A stretch of 8,729 bases of DNA from Actinomycetota bacterium (GTDB lineage: Bacteria; Actinomycetota; Actinomycetes; Nanopelagicales; Nanopelagicaceae), in NCBI GenBank assembly GCA_947494085.1, contig CANLTP010000033.1, positions 1-8,729 of the forward strand, given 5' to 3'. Numbering within the stretch: position 1 is the first letter of the stretch; the number at the start of each line of letters is the position of its first letter. A program made the position numbers and the translations under genes. The notes under the pieces are model-generated. The model searched no databases. It was not told the origin of the DNA and saw only the letters and a list, made by a program, of their open reading frames with translations. Positions 1-5,741 of this stretch are shown piece by piece.

Positions 1-302
1 AAGTGGATGGCATCTAAGGTCGCCAAGTTGGTGCCCTCGGATATCTCAACAGCCAAATAAGAGGTCGCCTCGTCGAATTCAATAATATTGAAGATAGCGA
101 TATCGGCCTCGAAAAGCTTTGTAGCCAAGGCGAATTCTGAAGCACTGAGGCGCTTGCGCAGGTTGATCAGGGTTTCGGTAATGCCGATTTGGGAAATGTA
201 TTTATCTTGGTATTCAACGATAATTTCTTCACATTGCTGCGAAAACTCTTCCTCAAGGTATCTCTTTAACATTGCGCTTGAGTCTAAATAAAGAGATCTC
301 AA
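1..302 (-). CDS. VapC-like PIN-domain toxin (3' end beyond window)
   Basis: Probable toxin of a type II toxin-antitoxin pair; PIN-domain VapC proteins are metal-dependent RNases that cut tRNA, rRNA or mRNA. The 100 visible residues begin MRSLYLDSSAMLKRY, the usual PIN opening, with the first acidic residue at D7. The second is E43 (in GITETLINLRK) and the third D97 (in LATLDAIH). The fourth acidic residue would lie beyond the left edge. I chose a TTG start at 302-300: it overlaps the antitoxin stop (TTGA), and the first in-frame ATG (codon 11) lies after the catalytic D7. Translation is thus probably coupled to the antitoxin. Family assignment is firm; the target is unknown, and whether the missing C-terminus is intact cannot be seen. 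Confidence 0.85.
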   Translation of the reverse strand, partial: MRSLYLDSSAMLKRYLEEEFSQQCEEIIVEYQDKYISQIGITETLINLRKRLSASEFALATKLFEADIAIFNIIEFDEATSYLAVEISEGTNLATLDAIH

Positions 303-589
303 AATTTGCGCTCGCGACGAGACTCAATGAGCAATTCTGTTGATGTAGGCCCCGCCTTGCGCGGTGTTATTCGTTTGAAATTACCCGAAGAGGTGCGAGT
401 GGCTGGTCTTACTCGCCCTTCGGCAATTGCACGTTCTAGAAATGCGGGGCGTTTAATTTCTTCAACCGTAACCGGCGAAAGCCGACAGATTGCCTGGCCG
501 TGATTTGTAATTGTTATCTGCTCGCCCTCGTTTGCACGTTGCAGAATTTCAGATAGCCGATTCTTGAATTCCCTGATGCCAATTTCCAT
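299..589 (-). CDS. Phd/YefM-family antitoxin
   Basis: A 96-residue antitoxin partnered with the PIN toxin directly downstream. Residues 1-40 (MEIGIREFKNRLSEIL, then GEQITITNHGQAICRLSPV) match the Phd/YefM N-terminal dimerisation and DNA-binding domain. The C-terminal tail, with STELLIESRRERKF at the end, matches the toxin-neutralising segment common in Phd antitoxins paired with VapC toxins. The protein should neutralise the toxin by direct binding and repress its own operon. The stop overlaps the toxin's TTG start, an arrangement that favours coupled expression. No Shine-Dalgarno sequence precedes the ATG; a -10-like TATTGT ends 6 nt upstream, so the mRNA may be leaderless. The gene begins 45 nt after the end of orn on the same strand. 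Confidence 0.88.
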   Translation of the reverse strand: MEIGIREFKNRLSEILQRANEGEQITITNHGQAICRLSPVTVEEIKRPAFLERAIAEGRVRPATRTSSGNFKRITPRKAGPTSTELLIESRRERKF

Positions 590-620
590 GTAGTCACAAT
601 ATCAGAATTTGTGGCTACAT
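588..620. promoter_or_regulatory. Inverted-repeat operator of the toxin-antitoxin operon
   Basis: The arms ATGTAGTCACAA (588-599) and TTGTGGCTACAT (609-620) are reverse complements at 11 of 12 positions, with a 9-nt spacer. The repeat overlaps the first two bases of the antitoxin start codon and covers the likely -10 element. Phd/YefM-VapC complexes typically autorepress by binding such palindromes, so this is the natural operator. The repeat is seen directly; the binding protein is inferred. Confidence 0.7.
590..601 (-). promoter_or_regulatory. Candidate -10 element for a leaderless antitoxin transcript
   Basis: On the minus strand TATTGT (601-596) fits the actinobacterial TANNNT -10 pattern and is followed by 6 nt and then the antitoxin ATG. 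That spacing would start transcription at or next to the start codon. No convincing -35 and no ribosome binding site are visible. The element lies inside the inverted-repeat operator, so repressor binding would block it. Confidence 0.4.
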
Positions 621-634
621 TTATTTTGGTAAAT

Positions 635-1195
635 CTAATTGTTTGGAATGAAAATGGCCTTGCGGTAATACTCGAGCTCTTCGATGGAATCGCGGATGTC
701 TCCGAGCGCTCGGTGGTTGCCAGTCTTCTTTGGGGCGGCGAAGTAAATCCGGGGATACCAACGGCGAGCCAATTCTTTAATCGATGAGACATCGATGGTG
801 CGGTAATGGAGATAGGCATTTAGAAGTGGCATATCGCGGGCGATGAAAGATCGGTCGGTGCCAACAGAATTTCCGGCGAGTGGAGATTTGCCTGCACCCG
901 GTGCATATTTTTCAAGGTAAGCAATTATTTCGGCCTCCGCCTTTTCGAGTTCAACGCCATTTGGGATCTCGGTGATTAGGCCAGATTCGGTATGCATATT
1001 GGTGACAAATTCATTCATACCTTTTAACTGCTCTTCGGTGGCCCGGATAACCAGGTCAACGCCCTCGCCAAGAATGTTTAATTCTGAATCGGTGACTAGG
1101 ACCGCAATTTCGACCAATACATCTTTATTAAGGTCTAAACCGGTCATCTCGCAATCGACCCAAATCAGATTCGGGGAATCATTTTTAGAGCTCAT
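635..1195 (-). CDS. orn: Oligoribonuclease (DEDDh 3'-5' exoribonuclease)
   Basis: Cytoplasmic exonuclease that degrades very short RNAs (2-5 nt, mainly dinucleotides, including pGpG from c-di-GMP turnover) to mononucleotides, the last step of mRNA decay. The 186 residues match the family's usual length of about 180. All five catalytic residues are visible: D14 and E16 in WVDCEMTGLD, D114 in GNSVGTDRSFI, and H161 and D166 in GNHRALGDIRDSI. The ATG start places the first motif at the normal distance from the N-terminus. It is divergent from pstC and followed on the same strand by the antitoxin gene. No Shine-Dalgarno sequence is evident; a TAGGCT element ends 6 nt before the ATG. Confidence 0.97.
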   Translation of the reverse strand: MSSKNDSPNLIWVDCEMTGLDLNKDVLVEIAVLVTDSELNILGEGVDLVIRATEEQLKGMNEFVTNMHTESGLITEIPNGVELEKAEAEIIAYLEKYAPGAGKSPLAGNSVGTDRSFIARDMPLLNAYLHYRTIDVSSIKELARRWYPRIYFAAPKKTGNHRALGDIRDSIEELEYYRKAIFIPNN

Positions 1196-1207
1196 CGGGG
1201 GAGCCTA
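1196..1207 (-). promoter_or_regulatory. Candidate -10 element for orn
   Basis: TAGGCT on the minus strand (1207-1202) fits TANNNT and is followed by 6 nt before the orn ATG, the geometry expected for a leaderless mRNA. The AGG inside it could be a poor Shine-Dalgarno, but the intervening CCCCCG argues against that. No clear -35 is seen. Confidence 0.35.
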
Positions 1208-1232
1208 AACCAGAGGAGGGGCTGGGCTGTAA

Positions 1233-1276
1233 TTTCACCATTCGTTCACCTTGGGTTCATCTTGCTTCCACATTCA
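1233..1276 (+). promoter_or_regulatory. PHO box upstream of pstC (11-nt direct repeats)
   Basis: Three heptamers repeat at an exact 11-nt period: TTTCACC (1233), GTTCACC (1244) and GTTCATC (1255). A degenerate fourth unit, TTCCACA, begins at 1266. This is the arrangement known for Streptomyces PhoP operators, where GTTCACC-like cores alternate with four less conserved bases. The fourth unit lies where the -35 would be, as expected for an activator that replaces a poor -35. The repeat is seen directly; PhoP binding is inferred from family knowledge and from the phosphate-uptake genes downstream. Confidence 0.82.
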
Positions 1277-1291
1277 AAAACCCGCTTGGCA

Positions 1292-1304
1292 TAACAATCA
1301 CCTT
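1292..1304 (+). promoter_or_regulatory. Candidate -10 element of the pstCAB operon
   Basis: TAACAA (1292-1297) lies 7 nt before the GTG start of pstC and 37 nt downstream of the start of the third PHO-box unit. No Shine-Dalgarno sequence precedes the GTG, so transcription may begin at or next to the start codon. The hexamer fits TANNNT only partly, so this is a modest call. Confidence 0.4.
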
Positions 1305-2321
1305 GTGAGCACAACTACGCCTGGGGCCAAATCAGCAGATTTCTCAACATCGACGCCCGCTAAGCGCGAGATTACAACAAAACCAAGATTGTCAGACAAA
1401 GTATTTCGTGGAGTCGCAACTACTGGCGGACTTTCATCGCTATTGCTTTTGGGTTTGATATTTGTCTTCTTAGCATTTCAAGGTTTTCAAGTTCTTCGCT
1501 CTGAAGGTTTGGGATTCATTACCGGTAGCAATTGGGATGTAGTTCAAGATAACGTCGGCAATACCGATCTTGAAGCTTCGCAATTTGGAATTGCGGCAAT
1601 GCTTATCGGAACCGTAATTTGCGCAACTATCGCTGTGATTATTGCTGTTCCGATTTCAGTTTTATGTGCACTTTACTTAACGTTTTATGCTCCTAGCTTT
1701 ATAAAAAGAATTATGGTCGCCTTAATTGACCTAATGGCTGCATTCCCTTCAATCCTCTTTGGAATGTGGGGCTACTTCGTATTAATGCCACACGCAGAAT
1801 ATTGGGCGAAATTGCTTCACAAGTATTTCGAATGGATTCCAATCTTCAAGATGGATGTGAACATATTCGAGCGCTCGCCATTCGTAGCTGGCGTAGTTTT
1901 GGCAACAATGATTATTCCAATCATCACTTCTGTTTCTCGCGAAATTTTTTCACAGACTCCACTTGATCGCATACAGGCTGCATTCGCACTTGGTGCAACC
2001 CGTTGGGCCATGATTAAAGCTGTAGTAATTCCATACGGACGAAGCGGTGTTGTTGGCGGAGCGATGCTTGGTTTAGGTCGCGCAATGGGTGAAACTGTTG
2101 CTGTTTACACAGTTCTCAATTTGGTTTATCAAATCAATTGGCAAGTTCTGATTGGTGCTGGCGGAAACGTGGCATCGATGATTCTGCTCAAGTTTGGCGA
2201 AGCTGGACCAACCGAAACCAGAGCGCTTATGGCTGCTGGATTAGCACTATTTGTTCTTACACTGATCGTGAACTCAATAGCCAACGTCATTGTTACAAAG
2301 ACAGGTGGTAAGGGCCGATGA
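1305..2321 (+). CDS. pstC: Phosphate ABC transporter permease PstC
   Basis: One of the two membrane subunits of the high-affinity phosphate importer PstSCAB. The 338 residues start at GTG 1305. An upstream in-frame TTG at 1251 is rejected because it lies inside the PHO box. After a polar N-terminal tail of about 40 residues come about six hydrophobic helices (near 42-60, 96-122, 134-160, 192-210, 245-270, 308-331). The cytoplasmic EAA-type loop that docks on the ATPase is visible at 224-243 (QAAFALGATRWAMIKAVVIP), followed by GRAMGETVAV typical of PstC. The stop overlaps the pstA start (ATGA), so the two are translationally coupled. Expression is probably PHO-regulated. Confidence 0.96.
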   Translation: MSTTTPGAKSADFSTSTPAKREITTKPRLSDKVFRGVATTGGLSSLLLLGLIFVFLAFQGFQVLRSEGLGFITGSNWDVVQDNVGNTDLEASQFGIAAMLIGTVICATIAVIIAVPISVLCALYLTFYAPSFIKRIMVALIDLMAAFPSILFGMWGYFVLMPHAEYWAKLLHKYFEWIPIFKMDVNIFERSPFVAGVVLATMIIPIITSVSREIFSQTPLDRIQAAFALGATRWAMIKAVVIPYGRSGVVGGAMLGLGRAMGETVAVYTVLNLVYQINWQVLIGAGGNVASMILLKFGEAGPTETRALMAAGLALFVLTLIVNSIANVIVTKTGGKGR

Positions 2322-3370
2322 GCGAGAACAAAGTAGTTGTAAAGCCAGGCAAGCCTTGGGCCGCTACGCCACGAGAACGCGCGATAGATGTCGGTGCAAT
2401 ATTGCTTGCCGCTGTGGGTTCTTTTGCATTTGTTGCACTAACGGAGTTAAAAGGAAAGTTAGCTTATGCCGGCGTTTTCTTTATCTTGATAATTGCAATT
2501 AACTTTATTCATAGCTATTTAAGTCGTGGAATTGCTTCAGCGAAAGATTCAATCGCCTCAAGCTTTGCAGTAGCCGGCGTTCTAGTAACAATTCTGCCAA
2601 TAGCAAGCATTATGTTCGCAATTTTTGAACGTGGAAAAACTGGACTCAAGTTTAATTTGTTCACAACCGATATGAAGTTAAATGGACCAAATGATCCGAT
2701 TGATCAAGGCGGCCTATTACACGCATTAGCCGGCAGCGGAATCATGGTCGGAATCGCGCTAATAATTAGTTTGCCAATCGGAATTCTGACCGCGATCTAC
2801 CTAACTGAGATTAAGGGTTTTTTCACTCGCCCAATCAGATTCTTAGTTCAGGCGATGTCTGGTGTTCCATCAATCGTGGCAGGCTTGTTTATTCTTTCTG
2901 CAATCGTCTTTCCAATTACCAAATCTCCTAGTGGATTAATGGGCGGTCTGGCACTTGCGATTCTTATGATCCCAACTATTGCCAGAACGTCTGAAGAAGT
3001 CTTGTTGTTGATTCCACCAGATTTGCGCGAAGCAGGTATTGCACTTGGCGGAACTCAATGGCGCACAATTTCACAAATTGTTGTTCCCGCTGCAAAGAGC
3101 GGTTTGATAACAGCGATTATTTTGGGCGTTGCTCGAGTTGCAGGTGAAACCGCACCATTGGTGCTTGTCTCTGGTGGCGGCGATGCACTTAACTTAAATC
3201 CAACTTCCGGACCGATGGGATCTTTCCCGTTTTATATTTGGAAGAGCTTTATTTTTGGAACAAATGAATCTATTGCCCGGGCCTGGGCCGGAATCTTTGT
3301 TCTTCTAGTTCTGATTTTTATTTTGTTTATTGCGGCTCGCATACTTGGTGGAGATAGGAAGAAAAAATGA
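2318..3370 (+). CDS. pstA: Phosphate ABC transporter permease PstA
   Basis: Second membrane subunit of the phosphate importer, pairing with PstC to form the translocation path. It has 350 residues. The EAA-type loop is at 237-259 ([12 protein letters not shown], then VVPAA), followed by [12 protein letters not shown] at 270-281, a PstA hallmark. Hydrophobic segments lie near 133-160, 175-200, 207-230, 262-285 and 320-342. The N-terminus carries about three more (24-42, 47-65, 82-104), so the protein is longer than the usual PstA of roughly 280-300 residues; the extra part is a helical hairpin before the core. The '[12 protein letters not shown]' stretch is strongly conserved in PstA. The start overlaps the pstC stop and the stop overlaps the pstB start, both as ATGA. 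Confidence 0.96.
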   Translation: MSENKVVVKPGKPWAATPRERAIDVGAILLAAVGSFAFVALTELKGKLAYAGVFFILIIAINFIHSYLSRGIASAKDSIASSFAVAGVLVTILPIASIMFAIFERGKTGLKFNLFTTDMKLNGPNDPIDQGGLLHALAGSGIMVGIALIISLPIGILTAIYLTEIKGFFTRPIRFLVQAMSGVPSIVAGLFILSAIVFPITKSPSGLMGGLALAILMIPTIARTSEEVLLLIPPDLREAGIALGGTQWRTISQIVVPAAKSGLITAIILGVARVAGETAPLVLVSGGGDALNLNPTSGPMGSFPFYIWKSFIFGTNESIARAWAGIFVLLVLIFILFIAARILGGDRKKK

Positions 3371-4260
3371 TTAGTCCTGAAGCGCAAGATCCTCTAGATA
3401 AAGGAAACGAAAAAATGGAAACAACAACTCCATCATCACTTTCAAGTGTTGCCGCAAATGCTTTGGCAAAGAAGAAGCCTGGTTCAGGCGCGCTTGGTGT
3501 TGGTCTTGAGGCACGTGGCATCCATGCCTGGTTCGGGGAGAAGATGGTTCTCAAAGATATCTCTTTGGATTTCTGGTCAGGAACTGTAACTGCGCTAATT
3601 GGACCATCTGGTTGCGGAAAATCAACTTTCATTCGCACCTTAAATCGCATGCACGAATTTATTCCGGGCGCAGCGATGGCCGGTGATGTTTTGCTAAACG
3701 GTAAAGATATTTATGAGAGCGGAACAGATGTAACAAAGATTCGCTTAAAGGTCGGAATGGTTTTCCAGAAGCCAAATCCATTCCCATCGATGACAATTGC
3801 GGACAATGTTTTAGCAGGCCTAAAGCTTGCCCAACTTAAGGTTGCGAATAAAGATGACTTGCTCGAAGAATGTTTAGTACGCGCTGGGCTCTGGTCCGAA
3901 GTTAAAGATCGGTTAAATGCATACGGCGGATCACTTTCCGGCGGACAACAACAGCGTTTATGTATCGCTCGCTCACTTGCGGTGCGACCTGAAATCTTGT
4001 TGATGGACGAGCCTTGTTCAGCGCTCGATCCAGGATCCACCTTGAAGATTGAAGAGACAATTTCAGAACTCTCATCTTCAATGACAATCATCATTGTTAC
4101 TCACAATATGCAACAGGCAGCTCGGGTATCTGATTACACCGGATTCTTCTTATCCGATGGTGGCCCAGGCGAACTTGTTGAAGTTGGGCCAACCAGCGAA
4201 ATCTTCTCTAGACCAAAAGATATTCGCACCGAGAACTATGTGACAGGTCGGTTCGGCTAA
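3367..4260 (+). CDS. pstB: Phosphate ABC transporter ATPase PstB
   Basis: Cytoplasmic ATPase that powers phosphate import through PstC/PstA. All ABC motifs are present: Walker [10 protein letters not shown] (79-87), Q-loop FQKPNPFP (133-140), signature LSGGQQQR (190-197), Walker B ILLMDEP (210-216), D-loop SALD (218-221) and H-loop VTHNMQQ (244-250). [14 protein letters not shown] Q-loops are characteristic of PstB. It has 297 residues, longer than the usual 250-260; the first 45 or so are a polar Ser/Thr/Ala/Lys-rich extension. The ATG at 3367 has a good Shine-Dalgarno (AGGAAG, 5 nt before it) and overlaps the pstA stop. A second ATG at 3415, with AAGGA 9 nt upstream, is a possible alternative start that would give about the usual length. 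Confidence 0.97.
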   Translation: MISPEAQDPLDKGNEKMETTTPSSLSSVAANALAKKKPGSGALGVGLEARGIHAWFGEKMVLKDISLDFWSGTVTALIGPSGCGKSTFIRTLNRMHEFIPGAAMAGDVLLNGKDIYESGTDVTKIRLKVGMVFQKPNPFPSMTIADNVLAGLKLAQLKVANKDDLLEECLVRAGLWSEVKDRLNAYGGSLSGGQQQRLCIARSLAVRPEILLMDEPCSALDPGSTLKIEETISELSSSMTIIIVTHNMQQAARVSDYTGFFLSDGGPGELVEVGPTSEIFSRPKDIRTENYVTGRFG

Positions 4261-4288
4261 ACCGACTAAAACCGGCTAAAACTGGTTT
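4257..4288 (+). repeat. Short tandem repeat with weak hairpin after pstB
   Basis: Three near-identical units follow the end of pstB head to tail: CTAAACCGA (4257), CTAAAACCGG (4266) and CTAAAACTGG (4276). Within them AAACCGG (4269-4275) can pair with CTGGTTT (4282-4288) across a CTAAAA loop, with one G-U pair. There is no T tract, so it is at best a weak attenuator between pstB and pstS. The right arm runs into the first unit of the pstS PHO box. Confidence 0.4.
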
Positions 4289-4328
4289 ACCAACTGTTCA
4301 CCTAATTGTTGGCAAGCGTTTGGCATTA
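4285..4328 (+). promoter_or_regulatory. PHO box upstream of pstS (four 11-nt units)
   Basis: Four units at an exact 11-nt period: GTTTACC (4285), GTTCACC (4296), TGTTGGC (4307) and GTTTGGC (4318), each followed by four variable bases. The first two match the PhoP core closely; the last two are degenerate. The second unit is identical to the best unit upstream of pstC. This implies that pstS has its own phosphate-responsive promoter in addition to any read-through from pstCAB. Confidence 0.78.
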
Positions 4329-4355
4329 AACCCCTGTTGCTTAACCCGGATTCAA

Positions 4356-4400
4356 TAGTTTTCCCCGTAGACAAACGTCTATTTAGTCCGAACAAGGGGA
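4356..4400 (+). promoter_or_regulatory. Candidate pstS -10, leader hairpin and ribosome binding site
   Basis: TAGTTT (4356-4361) fits TANNNT and starts 38 nt after the start of the last PHO unit, almost the same distance as at pstC (37 nt from the third unit). The leader of about 35 nt holds a small perfect hairpin, TAGAC (4368-4372) and GTCTA (4377-4381) with loop AAAC. A strong Shine-Dalgarno AAGGGGA (4394-4400) lies 3 nt before the ATG at 4404. The RBS is clear; the -10 is tentative. Confidence 0.5.
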
Positions 4401-4403
4401 AAA

Positions 4404-5549
4404 ATGAAACTTTCTAAATCAATCAAGGTTCTTGGCATAGCACTTGCTGTAGCCGTCCTTGCATCTCCAACTGCTTATGCAAACATTGCACTTACAGGTG
4501 CGGGCGCTACATTCCCTGGCCCAATCATTGAAGCTTGCAAAGCTGGATATAACAAAGAAACTGGAAATACATTTACCTACGGTCTAGGTGGTTCTGGTGC
4601 AGGTCGCACAGCATCGGATAAGCAGACAGGTATCGTTAACTTTTCAGATACACCTCACCTTGCAGCTCGCGCTGGTGTAATTCACCTTCCAATCGTTGCT
4701 GGTCCTATCGCTGTTATGTATAACATCGGAAACAGCAAGCCTCTATATCTTTCACCTGCAACTGTTGCTGGAATCTTCGGTGGAACAATCACTAAGTGGA
4801 ATGATCCAAAGATTGTTGCAGATAACAATCGCTCAGTTAAGGAAGTTCTTTACAAGACAGATGGAAAAGGAAACACCATCAAGGACAAGGCTGGAAAGCC
4901 AGTAGTTCTACGCGAAGTTGATCGTAAGATTCGCTACACACTTCCAAACAAACCAATCAAGGTTATCTATCGCTCTGATTCATCAGGAACAACTGGTGCT
5001 TTTACTGCAGCTCTAAATGGAGCAGCTCCTGAAGTTTGGACAAAGGCTGGCAATAACGCTTTTGGTTCAACATTCCCAGGAACTCTAAATGACAAGGCCA
5101 ACCTTGGCCGCATCTCTGGCTTCTCTGGTTCAGCAGCAGTAGCCGCAGCAGCAGCAAAGACCCAATACTCAGTTACATATGCAGAATCTGCTTATGCAAA
5201 AGATAATGGACTTGCAATTGCAAACATCAAGAACGAAGCAGGAAACTGGCAAGCACCAACATCTGGTGGAGTGTCAGCTTTCCTAGGTGCAGCAAAGATT
5301 GATGATAACGGCATTGTTACCTTTGACTATAAGACAAAGGTACCAGGCTCTTATCTATTCGGAACAACTTCATACGCACTTGTAGACACCAAGCAGAAAG
5401 ATGCCGCAACTGCTAAGGCAGTTCGCGATCTTCTTACTTACTTCCTAGATCCAAAGTGCCCACAAACAGATCCATCACAAGACTTCACAGTTATCACCGG
5501 ACCACTCCGTGATGTTAACTTGAAGTTGATTGCTCGAATCGGAAACTAA
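4404..5549 (+). CDS. pstS: Phosphate-binding protein PstS
   Basis: Extracytoplasmic receptor that captures phosphate and delivers it to PstC/PstA. The 381 residues start with a Sec signal peptide: K-rich start, hydrophobic stretch 8-20, likely signal peptidase I cut after AYA (26/27). There is no lipobox cysteine; the only cysteines seen are C45 and C352. Ligand-site motifs are visible: GAGATFP (32-38), GGSGAGR (62-68), FSDTP (80-84) and RSDSSGTTGAF (190-200). Between KWNDPKI (131-137) and VIYRSD (187-192) there is an insertion of about 40 residues, including a Gly/Lys-rich turn (DGKGNTIKDKAGKP), not found in a standard PstS. The gene has a strong ribosome binding site and its own PHO box, and lies last in the pst cluster rather than first. 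Confidence 0.95.
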   Translation: MKLSKSIKVLGIALAVAVLASPTAYANIALTGAGATFPGPIIEACKAGYNKETGNTFTYGLGGSGAGRTASDKQTGIVNFSDTPHLAARAGVIHLPIVAGPIAVMYNIGNSKPLYLSPATVAGIFGGTITKWNDPKIVADNNRSVKEVLYKTDGKGNTIKDKAGKPVVLREVDRKIRYTLPNKPIKVIYRSDSSGTTGAFTAALNGAAPEVWTKAGNNAFGSTFPGTLNDKANLGRISGFSGSAAVAAAAAKTQYSVTYAESAYAKDNGLAIANIKNEAGNWQAPTSGGVSAFLGAAKIDDNGIVTFDYKTKVPGSYLFGTTSYALVDTKQKDAATAKAVRDLLTYFLDPKCPQTDPSQDFTVITGPLRDVNLKLIARIGN

Positions 5550-5565
5550 TCGCAACAGATTAATC

Positions 5566-5600
5566 AAAAAGCCCCGGGTGAATTCACTCGGGGCTTTTTT
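5566..5600. terminator. Strong bidirectional intrinsic terminator
   Basis: AAAAAGCCCCG (5566-5576) pairs with CGGGGCTTTTT (5589-5599), and the interior GTGAATTCAC is itself self-complementary, giving a continuous long stem with one G-U pair. A run of six T follows on the plus strand (5595-5600) and five T on the minus strand. It can therefore end pstS from one side and the convergent tRNA gene from the other. Confidence 0.93.
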
Positions 5601-5610
5601 AATTAGCTAG

Positions 5611-5687
5611 TGGTGCGCCTGGCAGGAATCGAACCTGCGGCCTACCGCTTAGAAGGCGGTTGCTCTATCCGACTGAGCTACAGGCGC
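5611..5687 (-). tRNA. tRNA-Arg, anticodon UCU
   Basis: Read on the minus strand, this is a complete cloverleaf. The acceptor arm is GCGCCTG/CAGGCGC, D stem GCTC/GAGC, anticodon stem ACCGC/GCGGT with loop CTTCTAA, a 5-nt variable loop, and T stem GCAGG/CCTGC with loop TTCGAAT. The anticodon TCT reads AGA and AGG arginine codons. The 3' CCA is encoded (5611-5613). The body without CCA is 74 nt. The gene is convergent with pstS and shares its terminator; its 5' end faces ettA divergently across 54 nt. Confidence 0.98.
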
Positions 5688-5728
5688 ATTAACTGGATTT
5701 CGTGTGCAAGTCTACCGATTTGAACCGA

Positions 5729-5741
5729 TAAGGTTTCGCAC
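5729..5741 (+). promoter_or_regulatory. Candidate -10 element for the ettA cluster
   Basis: TAAGGT (5729-5734) fits TANNNT and lies 7 nt before the ettA ATG, which would give a leaderless mRNA. The AAGG it contains, 8 nt from the ATG, could instead serve as a Shine-Dalgarno, so the reading is ambiguous. No good -35 is visible in the short divergent gap to the tRNA gene. Confidence 0.4.

Noticed and set aside
514..819. Minus-strand reading frame overlapping the antitoxin and orn
   Set aside because: It is out of frame with two well-recognised genes, and its composition shows no domain signature.
1251..1304. Upstream in-frame TTG start giving an 18-residue longer PstC
   Set aside because: The TTG lies inside the 11-nt PHO-box repeats and upstream of the likely -10. 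The added residues look nothing like a PstC N-terminus.
4368..4400. Riboswitch or attenuator in the pstS leader
   Set aside because: Only one 5-bp hairpin in a leader of about 35 nt; too short for any known riboswitch class.
5100..5160. GCA-rich repeat stretch in pstS
   Set aside because: It encodes the poly-Ala segment (AAVAAAAAK) common in PstS proteins, so it is not an independent repeat element.
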